Below, piece after piece: positions 1 through 8,341 of a stretch of 64,000 bases of DNA; the stretch's first letter is position 1, and the number at the start of each line of letters is the position of its first letter. Below the pieces are notes generated by a model, which was not told the DNA's origin, ran no database searches, and saw nothing but the letters and a program-made list of their open reading frames with translations. This DNA comes from Cyanobacteria bacterium UBA791 (lineage in GTDB: Bacteria; Cyanobacteriota; Vampirovibrionia; Gastranaerophilales; Gastranaerophilaceae): the NCBI GenBank assembly GCA_002297005.1, contig DBIX01000024.1:1-64000 (forward strand), given 5' to 3'. The position numbers were made by a program, and so were the translations under genes.

Positions 1-1926
1 TATGTTGTTCTTGATGAAGTTCATTATATGAATGATGAAGAACGTGGCACAGTTTGGGAAGAAAGTATTATTTATTGTCCGGTAAATATACAGATAATAG
101 CACTATCTGCAACAGTTCAAAATGCTCAAGAACTTACTGACTGGATAAATACTGTTCATTCTGAAACAAAACTTGTTAATACGGATTTTAGACCTGTTCC
201 GTTGAGATTTTATTACTTTGACTCTTCTCAACCAAATAGAATTTTACCTTTATTGTCACCAGGGGGTGGTTTAAATAAAAAAATCCAACCTGAAAAAAGA
301 CAATATGGCAGAAAGAAAACTCCGCAAAGAAGCGTTGCAAAAGATGTTATAAGAAATTTGCATGACCAAAATATGCTTCCTGCTATATATTTCACTTTTT
401 CTCGTAAAAAATGTGATGAACAAATGGAAAGATGTGCAAATCTTTGTCTTGTAACAGAGGAAGAACAAAAGCAAATTAAAGAAATTGTGGATGATTATTT
501 AGTAGATAATTATTATTTGGCTAAAAACAAACACTTAGATTATTTATATTGTGGTGTAGCATCACACCATGCCGGACTATTACCAGCGTGGAAAGTTTTA
601 GTAGAAAAATTATTCCAAAAAGGTTTGATAAAAGTTGTCTTTGCAACAGAAACTCTTGCTGCTGGGATTAACATGCCTGCTCGTTCAACTGTAATCAGTT
701 CAATCTCTAAACGTACAGATTCAGGTCATAGAATGCTTACTGCAAGTGAATTTTTACAAATGTCTGGTCGTGCTGGACGTAGAGGCATGGATGAAGTTGG
801 GTATGTCGTAATTGTTGGTACACCTTTTCAATCTCCTGATGAGGTTAGAGATTTGGTGTTGAGTGATGCTAATCCGCTTGAAAGTAGATTTACTCCAAGA
901 TATTCAATGGTAGTAAATCTTTTACAAAGATTTAGTCTTGATGAAGCTAAACAACTTATTCTAAAAAGTTTTGGTTATTTTTCTTCATCCTCTAGACTTA
1001 CTCCTCTTTTGGAACAAAAAGAACATTTTGTCATGAATATTGATAGAATTAATGATTTTAAATGTTATAAAAAACTTACTAACCAAGATTTAATGGAATA
1101 TAACAAGGTTAGAAGTATTTATGTTCAAAATAGAGAAACTTTTAAAAAGATAAAGAAGCAAGAGGCTAAAGCAAGACGTCCTTTGTCAGATGAGGCATTG
1201 AAATTTGGAGAAGAAACAAAAGCCATGCTTCATAAAATGCAAGGTTATGCTTGTGATAACTGTAAATTATATAAAAAACACATGAAAGATATTGAAATCT
1301 TAGAAAGATATACAGCTAAATTGCATAAATTGGATAAAGAAATCGAAAGACAACGTGATATTTTCTGGAATAACTTCTTGGCAAATAGACAAGTCTTGAT
1401 TGATTTTGGATATTTAAAAGACGATTATCCGACAGAAGCTGGTAAAACTGTATCTCAAATAAGAGCGGAAAATGAACTATTCTTGGCAGAAATTATTTTT
1501 TCTGAGTTGTTGAACGACTTATCACCGGCAGAACTTGCAGGTGTGATTTGTGCAGTTACAACAGAAGAATTAAGAACGGAAAATTATTCAGTATTACCTT
1601 TATCTCATAAGGTTAGAAAAACTATTAACAAGATTAGAGATATACGTAAAAAAATCGATAGAGTTCAAAAAGCTAATGGCGTTGAAACTCAAATGAATAT
1701 TAATACTTATTATTCAGCATTAATTGAAATGTGGGTAAATGGTGCTGAATGGGATACAATAACAAATGAAGTCGATAAAGGCGAGGGCGATATTGTAAGA
1801 ATTTTCAAACGCACAATTGATGTGTTAAGACAATTATGCACAATAGATAATGTGCCTGAAGAAGTTGTATTTACAGCAAGAGAAGCTATTGATTTAATCA
1901 ATAGAGAACCAATTGATATGGATTAA
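1..1926 (+). CDS. Ski2/Mtr4-like DExH-box RNA helicase, 5' end missing
   Basis: The reading frame is open from base 1, so the gene begins before the window; about 641 residues are visible. The visible part opens inside motif II (DEVH at residues 5-8) and continues with SAT (motif III). Further motifs are the HHAGLLP region, the ATETLAAGINMPA block (motif V) and QMSGRAGRRG (motif VI), so the second RecA domain is complete. A CDNC pair follows, then a helical arch and a C-terminal DSHCT-type domain (the LSPAELAGVICAVTTEE region). This order is that of Ski2/Mtr4/HelY-like 3'-5' RNA helicases used in RNA processing or decay, present in cyanobacteria and actinobacteria. The N-terminal Walker A domain lies outside the window. 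The family call is strong; the particular RNA substrate is unknown. Confidence 0.9.
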   Translation, partial: YVVLDEVHYMNDEERGTVWEESIIYCPVNIQIIALSATVQNAQELTDWINTVHSETKLVNTDFRPVPLRFYYFDSSQPNRILPLLSPGGGLNKKIQPEKRQYGRKKTPQRSVAKDVIRNLHDQNMLPAIYFTFSRKKCDEQMERCANLCLVTEEEQKQIKEIVDDYLVDNYYLAKNKHLDYLYCGVASHHAGLLPAWKVLVEKLFQKGLIKVVFATETLAAGINMPARSTVISSISKRTDSGHRMLTASEFLQMSGRAGRRGMDEVGYVVIVGTPFQSPDEVRDLVLSDANPLESRFTPRYSMVVNLLQRFSLDEAKQLILKSFGYFSSSSRLTPLLEQKEHFVMNIDRINDFKCYKKLTNQDLMEYNKVRSIYVQNRETFKKIKKQEAKARRPLSDEALKFGEETKAMLHKMQGYACDNCKLYKKHMKDIEILERYTAKLHKLDKEIERQRDIFWNNFLANRQVLIDFGYLKDDYPTEAGKTVSQIRAENELFLAEIIFSELLNDLSPAELAGVICAVTTEELRTENYSVLPLSHKVRKTINKIRDIRKKIDRVQKANGVETQMNINTYYSALIEMWVNGAEWDTITNEVDKGEGDIVRIFKRTIDVLRQLCTIDNVPEEVVFTAREAIDLINREPIDMD

Positions 1927-1927
1927 T

Positions 1928-1944
1928 TGTAACGAAATATTACA
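1928..1944. repeat. Inverted repeat TGTAA-N7-TTACA after the helicase gene
   Basis: Five-base arms TGTAA and TTACA flank a 7-base spacer just after the helicase stop and about 85 bases before the next start. It could be an operator for the 2027 gene or a weak stem; there is no T tract for a terminator. It is short enough to occur by chance in AT-rich DNA. Confidence 0.25.
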
Positions 1945-2026
1945 TTTCTCGAAAGCATGTAGCAATAAAAATTTTCTTTGAGTCTTTATATATGTGTAGG
2001 TAGTGTAATAAGGAATAAATTTAGTT

Positions 2027-2629
2027 ATGGCAATTCAAGCAATCAATCCACAAGTTCAAATGCCAAAAGCTGAATCTAAACAAAACGTTAACTTTAACGG
2101 TATCTTAGACTCAAAAGCGTTTGAAAAAGTTGCTGAATTTGCAGGTAAGAACCCAGCAACATTCAATGCAGCTTCATCATTAATTATGGCAGGTGTCTTA
2201 AGACCTGCAGCTATTATGGCTCTTCCAGCAAAAGATGAGCAAGAACAAAAAAATAAAGGTATCGCCGCAGCACACGCTATTGCATCAGGTGTAATTGGTT
2301 TTGCAATTACATCAGTTGTTATGGCTCCTATTTCAAAAGGTGTTAAAAAGGTTATGGGCAATACTAAAGAATATTTACCAAAATTGCATGAAAAAATGCA
2401 AGGTGATCCAAAGTTATCAAGAAACGTAGAAAAAGTTTTAGGATTTGGTCCAGATGTTATCTTAGCTATTCCTAGAGCATTGTTAACTTCTAAGTTATCT
2501 CACGTAGTACAAGACAAATTGTTTGGTAAAAAGAAAGCTGATGCAAAAGTAGCTCAAGCTCCTGCACAAGCTCAACCAGCACAATCAGGTCGTCCCGTTT
2601 TAGACGGTTTCAAAGGAGGTAACAAATAA
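2027..2629 (+). CDS. Unknown protein with N-terminal NFNG motif and two hydrophobic segments
   Basis: This 200-residue protein is not recognised as a known family. The N-terminus (MAIQAINPQV...) reaches NVNFNG at residues 20-25, a motif shared with the next gene. Two hydrophobic stretches follow (about residues 48-66 and 80-103), separated by a charged DEQEQKNK segment. The C-terminus is an Ala/Pro/Gln-rich low-complexity tail. There is no classical signal peptide. It is a divergent paralogue of the gene that follows, with the same order of motif, ASS segment, charged linker and second hydrophobic segment, and the two overlap as TAATG, so they are probably cotranscribed and translationally coupled. 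The AAGGA upstream is unusually far (12 bases) from the ATG. A membrane-associated or exported pair is an inference. Confidence 0.75.
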   Translation: MAIQAINPQVQMPKAESKQNVNFNGILDSKAFEKVAEFAGKNPATFNAASSLIMAGVLRPAAIMALPAKDEQEQKNKGIAAAHAIASGVIGFAITSVVMAPISKGVKKVMGNTKEYLPKLHEKMQGDPKLSRNVEKVLGFGPDVILAIPRALLTSKLSHVVQDKLFGKKKADAKVAQAPAQAQPAQSGRPVLDGFKGGNK

Positions 2630-3222
2630 TGAATATTTCACCTATTAATATAGCAACTCCAAAAGCAAACGTAAACTTTAACGGTAAAGCTGAAAGCAAA
2701 TTTATGGGAAAATTATCTGATGGCGTAGCAAAAGGTTTTTCAAAATTAGGTAATACAGATACATTCTGTAAAGCAATGGAAAAATCAGTTAAGAGTGAAA
2801 ACTTTACAACTCACTTATCAACAGCTTCATCTGCAGTAACTTGTGGTTTATATGTTTATAAATCATTAACAGATGAAAAGAAAACTAAAAACGAAAAAAT
2901 TACTCAAGCATTAAACCAAGTTTTAACATTCGGTATTTCAACAGCTTTAAGCTACACTGTAGTAGGTGCATTGAAAGGTACTGTTGGTAACATGACAAAT
3001 AAATTTGGTGAAGCTATTACTAAGAAAGGTTATGATAAAAAGACAGTTGATAACTTAAAAGCTGGTGCTAGAGCTGCAGTTGACTTAGTTGTTTGCTCAT
3101 CAATCAACAGATTCTTTGTTCCTGTAGGTGTTACTCCTGTTGCTAACAAATTAGGTAAAAAAGTTTGCAACTACTTAGATCAAAGAGATGCAGCAAAAGC
3201 AGCTAAAGCTCAACAAGCTTAA
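2629..3222 (+). CDS. Unknown protein, paralogue of upstream gene, N-terminal NFNG motif
   Basis: This 197-residue protein starts MNISPINIATPK and carries NVNFNG at residues 14-19. As in the upstream gene, an ASSAV hydrophobic segment is followed by a Lys/Glu-rich linker (DEKKTKNEK) and a second hydrophobic segment (LTFGISTALSYTVVGAL). The C-terminus is basic and Ala-rich. An AAAGGAGGTAAC ribosome binding site lies inside the last codons of the preceding gene, and the start overlaps its stop. A strong terminator follows. The function is unknown; the shared N-terminal motif is discussed in the findings. Confidence 0.75.
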   Translation: MNISPINIATPKANVNFNGKAESKFMGKLSDGVAKGFSKLGNTDTFCKAMEKSVKSENFTTHLSTASSAVTCGLYVYKSLTDEKKTKNEKITQALNQVLTFGISTALSYTVVGALKGTVGNMTNKFGEAITKKGYDKKTVDNLKAGARAAVDLVVCSSINRFFVPVGVTPVANKLGKKVCNYLDQRDAAKAAKAQQA

Positions 3223-3260
3223 TTAATAAATACAAAACTTATTACACATACTATACAAAA

Positions 3261-3289
3261 GAACCAGTTGAAAAACTGGTTCTTTTTTG
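3261..3289 (+). terminator. Rho-independent terminator
   Basis: The stem GAACCAGTT/AACTGGTTC has a 4-base loop and is followed by six T. It ends the 2027-3222 pair. The same stem sequence is reused in the next two terminators. Confidence 0.9.
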
Positions 3290-3306
3290 TTGTCAATACT
3301 GGATTG

Positions 3307-3319
3307 TAACAGATTGTTA
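3307..3319. promoter_or_regulatory. Candidate operator TAACA-N3-TGTTA
   Basis: A perfect 5-base dyad with spacer GAT lies 99 bases before the 3418 start. The same arms with a different spacer precede the paralogous 4033 gene in the same relative position, inside a longer similar block (ATTGTAACA-N3-TGTTAAAA). Arms kept while the spacer changed suggests a protein-binding site. This is inferred from two copies only. Confidence 0.45.
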
Positions 3320-3417
3320 AAAATGCAAATCTTAACTAGCAAGTATATTTTTTAGGGTTGTTATATAAATACAAATATTAACTATCGATTTACAAGAAAA
3401 AACGGAAGGAAAAATTT

Positions 3418-3846
3418 ATGAACATTAACCCAACAGCTACTCAACCTAACTTTAAAGCAAAAGTGAAAAACAATGATTATATGCAAAGTTACGTTAAAAA
3501 TGCAGGCTTTTTTGAAAAACGAGCTTTGAAAAAATCTCTAGAAAAACTTAATGATGTTTATCCAAATGATGTGTTAGAAATTAATGAAAATTTTAAAGAA
3601 GACAAATTTGTTGTAAAGAATAATACAAGAAATACAGAATCAAAATTTAAGTCAACAACTTTAAAAGCAAATAGTGTATTTGAAGAAACACAATGGTATG
3701 ATGCTCCTGTAAAATTAAGTAAAATTATTAGAGCTATTGCAGAGCCAGGCACTGACGAGCATAAAGCAGTTTTTGGTATTACACAAAAGGATGAAAAATC
3801 TGCTGAATCAAGAGCTGATAAAGAAATTTTTGACATGTTAGCTTAA
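3418..3846 (+). CDS. Unknown small protein with N-terminal PNFKA motif (paralogue of 4033)
   Basis: This 142-residue soluble-looking protein is not recognised. The first 25 residues (MNINPTATQPNFKAKVKNND) are nearly the same as in the 4033 product, and the middle keeps an NDVLEI stretch and a KLSKIIRAIAEPGT stretch that align with GDVLEI and KLIKDIATKGT there. The rest has diverged. There is no signal peptide or membrane segment. An AACGGAAGG ribosome binding site fixes the ATG. It is flanked by its own upstream dyad and a terminator, so it is a stand-alone transcription unit. The Asn-Phe-x-Ala motif at 11-14 links it to the NFNG proteins upstream. Confidence 0.75.
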   Translation: MNINPTATQPNFKAKVKNNDYMQSYVKNAGFFEKRALKKSLEKLNDVYPNDVLEINENFKEDKFVVKNNTRNTESKFKSTTLKANSVFEETQWYDAPVKLSKIIRAIAEPGTDEHKAVFGITQKDEKSAESRADKEIFDMLA

Positions 3847-3870
3847 TTTAATATAGATTTTAATTAAAAA

Positions 3871-3897
3871 GAACCAGTTTTTTAACTGGTTCTTTTT
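3871..3897 (+). terminator. Rho-independent terminator
   Basis: The stem GAACCAGTT/AACTGGTTC has a short T-rich loop and ends in TTTTT. It repeats the stem of the terminator at 3261. Confidence 0.88.
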
Positions 3898-3915
3898 ATT
3901 ATGCTCATTGTATTG

Positions 3916-3928
3916 TAACACTTTGTTA
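3916..3928. promoter_or_regulatory. Candidate operator TAACA-N3-TGTTA, second copy
   Basis: The same arms as at 3307 are present with spacer CTT, 105 bases before the 4033 start. The flanking bases (TATTGTAACA and TGTTAAAA) also match the first copy, so the block was either duplicated with the gene or kept for regulation. Confidence 0.45.
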
Positions 3929-4032
3929 AAAGTGTGCCTTATTACTATTTGAGGTGATAATGGTATCTGTTAAAATTGATATATACATTTATCGGTAGGG
4001 AAAACAAATAAAGAAAGAAAGGAAGTTACACG

Positions 4033-4476
4033 ATGAAAATTAATTCACCTGCAACTCAACCAAATTTTACTGCAAGAGTAAAAAACAATGATTTTATGCA
4101 AGATTATATCAATAAATCTAGCAAAAATAATTTAAAAAGTTTAAAAACTTCATTAAATGCTTTAGATAAAGTTCATCAAGGTGATGTTTTAGAAATTAGA
4201 AAAAACAAAAAAGGTGGTTTTGATGTTGATAATTTAACTAAAAAAACATCAAACTCTTTCACTCCAGAAAGAACAATTACTCCAATGATGGATTTTCCAA
4301 TCAAGGATACTTTACCTTTGAGTTTGCCAAAATTAATCAAAGATATTGCAACAAAAGGTACAGAAGCATACAATAAAGTTTTCAATGCTAAAGAAAAACC
4401 AGCAAAACAAAATGATGATGAAAGATTACAAAAAGAAATTTCTGATGTTGTAGCTTGGTCTACATTAGTTGTATAA
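4033..4476 (+). CDS. Unknown small protein with N-terminal PNFTA motif (paralogue of 3418)
   Basis: This 147-residue protein is not recognised. MKINSPATQPNFTARVKNND at the N-terminus matches the 3418 product at most positions, and later GDVLEI and a KLIKDIATKGTE segment align as well, so this is a tandem duplicate. The central part is Lys/Thr/Pro-rich, with no signal peptide or transmembrane helix. The start is set by AAAGAAAGGAAG 8 bases upstream. It is followed by a terminator shared with the convergent dus gene. The function is unknown. Confidence 0.75.
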   Translation: MKINSPATQPNFTARVKNNDFMQDYINKSSKNNLKSLKTSLNALDKVHQGDVLEIRKNKKGGFDVDNLTKKTSNSFTPERTITPMMDFPIKDTLPLSLPKLIKDIATKGTEAYNKVFNAKEKPAKQNDDERLQKEISDVVAWSTLVV

Positions 4477-4506
4477 GATTTTTTTACAAAGAGATTATAA
4501 AAAAAA

Positions 4507-4534
4507 GAACCAGTTTTAAGCTGGTTCTTTTTTT
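4507..4534. terminator. Bidirectional terminator shared with dus
   Basis: The stem GAACCAG/CTGGTTC is flanked by A6 on the left and T7 on the right, so it can act on both strands. The convergent dus gene ends inside it, so its last codons are encoded by the stem. Confidence 0.85.
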
Positions 4535-5484
4535 GTTTTTATTGTGTCTAAAATTTCGTTTATTTCTTTTATATCTTCGCTCACCATTAATTTAGCTCTT
4601 AGTTTTGTTGCTTGATGGATTTTGCTAATATAGTATGGATAAAATTTTCTCATAAATTTTATACCCACATTTTCACCACGCATTTCCATTTCGTAATTTA
4701 AATGAGCTCTTGCTTGTTCAATTCTTTCTTCTATGGTTGGTGGTGGAAGTTTTTCACCTGTTTTAAAATAATGTTCAACTCTTGCAATAAGTGTTAAGTC
4801 ACCTAAAGTGCCTCGACCTATCGCAACGCCATCTGCTCCTGATTGTTCTAGGCATTCTTCTGCTGTTTCAATTGAAGTTACATCACCGTTTGCAAAGACT
4901 GGAATATCTACGTTTTCTTTTAGTAGTTTTATTTTTGCCCAGTCAGCTTTGCCTGAGTACATTTGAGAACGAGTTCTACCGTGGATAGTTATAAAATCAG
5001 CACCCGCCTCTTGCATTTGTTGACCGTATTCAACGTAATTCATTTCATCAACGGTGTATCCTAGTCTAAATTTTACGCTCAAAGGTACGTCTATAACTTC
5101 TTTTACAGCTTTTACAATTTCCATTGCAAGTTTAGGGTTTCTCATCAAGGCAGAACCGTCTTGACCTTTTACAACCTTATTTACAGGACAACCCATATTT
5201 ATATCAATCATATCTGCAAATTGACTCAAATATTTTCCAGCCTCAGCCATCATTTCAGGTTTATGACCGCTAATTTGATAGCTTACAGGACTGCTTTTTT
5301 CGTTTTTCTTTTCTATGATGTTACCTTTAACTTGTCTTAGAAATTCTGAACTTATCATTTCTGTTGTAAGAAGGGATTCGGTCGTATAATTTCTGATTAA
5401 ATCTCTCATCATAAAATCAGTAATCCCCGCCATTGGGGCTAGGGATACTTTTGTCTTTATTAGTTCTTTTACTCTAGTTTTCAT
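4516..5484 (-). CDS. dusB: tRNA-dihydrouridine synthase (DusB-like)
   Basis: This 322-residue flavoenzyme reduces specific uridines in the D-loop of tRNA using NADPH and FMN. The TIM-barrel landmarks are all visible: LAPMAGITD near residue 16, the catalytic cysteine in NMGCPVNKVVKGQDGSALMR, VKFRLGY, ITIHGRTR, FANGDV and the FMN phosphate loop GVAIGRGTLGD. The length is normal for the family. It is the second gene of an operon, starting 11 bases inside the end of the exported TPR gene. The C-terminal Glu-Pro-Ala is encoded by the terminator stem. The assignment to DusB rather than another Dus paralogue is likely but not certain. Confidence 0.92.
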   Translation of the reverse strand: MKTRVKELIKTKVSLAPMAGITDFMMRDLIRNYTTESLLTTEMISSEFLRQVKGNIIEKKNEKSSPVSYQISGHKPEMMAEAGKYLSQFADMIDINMGCPVNKVVKGQDGSALMRNPKLAMEIVKAVKEVIDVPLSVKFRLGYTVDEMNYVEYGQQMQEAGADFITIHGRTRSQMYSGKADWAKIKLLKENVDIPVFANGDVTSIETAEECLEQSGADGVAIGRGTLGDLTLIARVEHYFKTGEKLPPPTIEERIEQARAHLNYEMEMRGENVGIKFMRKFYPYYISKIHQATKLRAKLMVSEDIKEINEILDTIKTKKEPA

Positions 5485-7609
5485 AACCTTTTAAATCTGC
5501 AATTCTTGATTTTGCGTAAGTCTTGTATTCGTCGTTTTCCTTGTTTTCATTTACAAATTTTTTATAATATTCTAACGCTTTTTTGTATTGAGCTTGTGTG
5601 TCGTAAATGATTGCTATTAAGTAGTTTGCAACGATTAAAGTAGGATTGTTTTTATATGATTTTTGGTATTCATCAATTGCTTGATTATATTTCTTTTGAG
5701 AATCATATATCAAACCTCTATAATAATGAGCATAAGCATTGTTTGAATCTTCTGTTAAAACTTGGCTGATAAGTTTTAAAGCTTCATCGTATTCCGTTTT
5801 ATTATATTTTTCAATAACTTTATTTATTAATAAGATATTATTTTGTTCAACAACTGATGCTAATAATTCTTTTGCTTTAGTATTATTAGCGTTCAATTTT
5901 ATAGCTTTTTGCAAATATATTTTAGCAGATGTCCAATTTTCTTTTTCTGCGTATAAAACACCAATATAGTATGCTATATCAGAGTTGTTTGGAGTATATG
6001 TTAAAGCTTGTTTGTAATATTCTAAAGCTTTTTCTATATTGCCCATACTCTTGTAGCAAGCTGCCATTGCTAAAGATTTTTCTGCAGAATCAGGTTCGAT
6101 TTGTGCGTAAAGATCTAAAGCTTTTTGATATTCTTGCGTGTTGAAATATTCACTTGCTTTTGCGTATTTTTGGTTGTTTACGCTATGGCTAATTTCTTTT
6201 AATGTCTTTTGTATTTGTTGATTTCCAGGGTATTTTTGTCTTGCTGTTACAAGTGTGTTGATAGCATCAACCTCTCTATCCTCTTGAACTTGTGCTAATG
6301 CAAGATTTATATATACTTCTGGAGTGTCTTTATATTTTAATACTTCATAGTAATATAATATAGCTTTTTTAGCTTTGTTTGATGAGTGCAAGTCTTTCGC
6401 ATAATCATAAACACAATCAACTGCTGAGTCATTAGGTCTTTCTTTACCGAATGCAAGATAATTCATTAATTCTGCTGGAGTCATAATATCTGCAACTGCT
6501 TGAATTAATCCTTGTTGAGCATCTGCATTGTTTGGGTTTATTGTTAAAGCTTTTTTATAAGCTTCAGTTGCTTTTTCTGTGTCTTTTGTTTTTAAATATA
6601 AATCCCCAACAAGACAAAGTGTATTTGCGTTGTTTGGTTTGATTTGAAGTGAACGAGTAAAATAATCAAGAGCTTTTGTAGTGTTATTATTATCTAAATA
6701 ATATTCGCCAAGCTTCATTAATACAATTTCGTTGTTAGCGTTCATTGTTTCAGCTTTTTTATAATAATTAATAGCTTCGTTATCTTTACCTTGTTTGTGA
6801 AGAACGCTTGCAAGGTTTAGAACAGTATTTATACTGTTAGGGTTTTGTTGAAGTTTTTTACTATATAATTTTTCTAGATTGATTAAGATGTATTTAGGAT
6901 TGCTAGCTGTTGCTAATGCTTTGTTAAATTCATCAATAGCTAAATCTTCTTGGTTTGTTTTCATAAGCATTTGGGCGTAACTATTGTGAAGACCTGAATC
7001 ATTTGGTGCAACTTTTATTGCGTTACTATAAAAATCCCCAGCTCTTTTAAAGTTACCAGTTCTACTTTTAATAATATCTGCAATATTTCTGTTTGCATTT
7101 TTAACGATATTACTGTCACCAATTAGAGAAGCTCTATAATATTCATAAGCCGCTGCTGCATAATCATTTAAGCCATTGTTTCTGATTTCATCGGCTTTTT
7201 TATATCTTGAGTAAGAAGATTTATCGAATTTTGTTTCTATAAAACATTTTTCTAAATTGTCTTTGACGTCTGATGTAACTTGTGATGCGTTTTGCATTGT
7301 TTGTTCTGTTGGATAAACTTCTAAATAAAATAAAGCTGAACGATAGTCGTTTGCTGCTGCGTCAAAATCCTTTAATGTATTAATATAATAAGTTGCTCTA
7401 TCAAGGTATGAATTGATTAAGCCAATTCTTGCTGAATTATCTAAATTGTTAATTCTTAAAGCTTTTTGGTATTCGCCAATTGCGTTAGTGTATTTTGCTT
7501 GTTTATAGTACTGTTCTGCTAAATCAAAATGAGATTTAAAAGTTTCATCTGCAAAAACTATTGGAGTGAATACTAACATGCTTAATAATATAATCAATAA
7601 TTTTTTCAT
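5474..7609 (-). CDS. Exported TPR-repeat protein
   Basis: This 711-residue protein begins with a signal peptide (MKKLLIILLSMLVFTPIVFA, then DET), so it should be exported to the periplasm or outer surface. Almost all the rest consists of tetratricopeptide repeats, visible as recurring A-x-x-x-Y-x-x-A-L and N-P-N-N/P-N-N-A periods from about residue 26 to 700. TPR arrays are scaffolds for protein-protein contact; no catalytic domain is seen. It is cotranscribed with dus by an 11-base overlap, which looks positional rather than functional. An AGGAG site lies 10 bases before the ATG. The partner is unknown. Confidence 0.88.
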   Translation of the reverse strand: MKKLLIILLSMLVFTPIVFADETFKSHFDLAEQYYKQAKYTNAIGEYQKALRINNLDNSARIGLINSYLDRATYYINTLKDFDAAANDYRSALFYLEVYPTEQTMQNASQVTSDVKDNLEKCFIETKFDKSSYSRYKKADEIRNNGLNDYAAAAYEYYRASLIGDSNIVKNANRNIADIIKSRTGNFKRAGDFYSNAIKVAPNDSGLHNSYAQMLMKTNQEDLAIDEFNKALATASNPKYILINLEKLYSKKLQQNPNSINTVLNLASVLHKQGKDNEAINYYKKAETMNANNEIVLMKLGEYYLDNNNTTKALDYFTRSLQIKPNNANTLCLVGDLYLKTKDTEKATEAYKKALTINPNNADAQQGLIQAVADIMTPAELMNYLAFGKERPNDSAVDCVYDYAKDLHSSNKAKKAILYYYEVLKYKDTPEVYINLALAQVQEDREVDAINTLVTARQKYPGNQQIQKTLKEISHSVNNQKYAKASEYFNTQEYQKALDLYAQIEPDSAEKSLAMAACYKSMGNIEKALEYYKQALTYTPNNSDIAYYIGVLYAEKENWTSAKIYLQKAIKLNANNTKAKELLASVVEQNNILLINKVIEKYNKTEYDEALKLISQVLTEDSNNAYAHYYRGLIYDSQKKYNQAIDEYQKSYKNNPTLIVANYLIAIIYDTQAQYKKALEYYKKFVNENKENDEYKTYAKSRIADLKGYEN

Positions 7610-7680
7610 AATCAGGTTACTCCTATTATTCTTATTATTAATTGTATTATAAGCATAAAAGGATTTATATAGTTAAAGTG

Positions 7681-7721
7681 GGTATTTTACATTTTTGTAA
7701 ACAAATGTAACAAAAAATACC
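7681..7721. repeat. Long AT-rich dyad between divergent genes
   Basis: TTACATTT and AAATGTAA surround an 8-base loop, and the flanks GGTATTTT and AAAATACC extend the symmetry. It sits between two divergent genes, about 70 bases from the left start and 60 from the right, so it could be an operator or a hairpin in a leader. There is no T tract that would make it a terminator. Confidence 0.4.
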
Positions 7722-7782
7722 TTTTCTGAAATCGGACAATTTGAAATGTTTTTATATAAGTGTAGAAATAGAAGAGGTGTAT

Positions 7783-8268
7783 ATGGCTTACGCAGGAGCG
7801 TTGTGTTTACTACAAACATACAAATTGGCGAAAATTGAATCAGATTATAAATTGATGGATTATAACAATGAATTGTTAGAAGCTACTCAAAAATCTGGTG
7901 ATGTGAATAATTTATTTTCTACAAAGCTTGCTGATTTAAAAGGTGCTCAAGCAAGAGCTTTGAATATGAAAGGCTCTGATGATGCTACAAATATGACAAG
8001 AGTTTTAGAAGAAGTAAATGGCGAAGAATTCTCATTCTCTGCTAATAATATGGAAGCTTTAGAAAAACAACTTGAAGCTGAAATTGATAAAGTTACAGCA
8101 GAACAACAACAATCATTAGCTGAAATTAATGCTGATGAACAAGTATGGCAATCAAAAGTTGATAACGAACAAGCTACAAATGCTTTGTTACAAACAAATA
8201 TAGATAACTGTCAAAAGATGGTGGAAAACAATATCGCTTCATCTCATACATACGGTTACAACAGTTAA
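7783..8268 (+). CDS. Unknown coiled-coil protein
   Basis: This 161-residue protein is not recognised. After a short mildly hydrophobic start (MAYAGALCLLQTYKLAKIE) it is dominated by Ala/Glu/Gln/Asn-rich helical sequence. A stretch near residues 85-135 (EALEKQLEAEIDKVTAEQQQ) has heptad spacing typical of coiled coil. The ATG at 7783 is chosen because AGAGGTG lies 4-8 bases upstream; an earlier in-frame TTG has no such site. A clear terminator follows. It could be a structural or filament-associated protein, but nothing in the sequence settles that. Confidence 0.65.
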   Translation: MAYAGALCLLQTYKLAKIESDYKLMDYNNELLEATQKSGDVNNLFSTKLADLKGAQARALNMKGSDDATNMTRVLEEVNGEEFSFSANNMEALEKQLEAEIDKVTAEQQQSLAEINADEQVWQSKVDNEQATNALLQTNIDNCQKMVENNIASSHTYGYNS

Positions 8269-8298
8269 TAATTATCTTCTATTTCATACAAATTTTAA

Positions 8299-8327
8299 AA
8301 ACCGAGGCTTATGCCTCGTTTTTTTTT
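8299..8327 (+). terminator. Rho-independent terminator
   Basis: The stem CGAGGC/GCCTCG has loop TTAT and is followed by nine T. It ends the coiled-coil gene immediately before the next promoter. Confidence 0.92.
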
Positions 8328-8335
8328 GATATAAT
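8327..8335 (+). promoter_or_regulatory. Extended -10 promoter element TGATATAAT
   Basis: TGn is directly followed by a consensus TATAAT ending 6 bases before the ATG at 8342, with only T in between. Transcription would start at or within a base or two of the A of the start codon, so the mRNA would be leaderless. The element overlaps the T tract of the preceding terminator. Confidence 0.6.
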
Positions 8336-8341
8336 TTTTTT

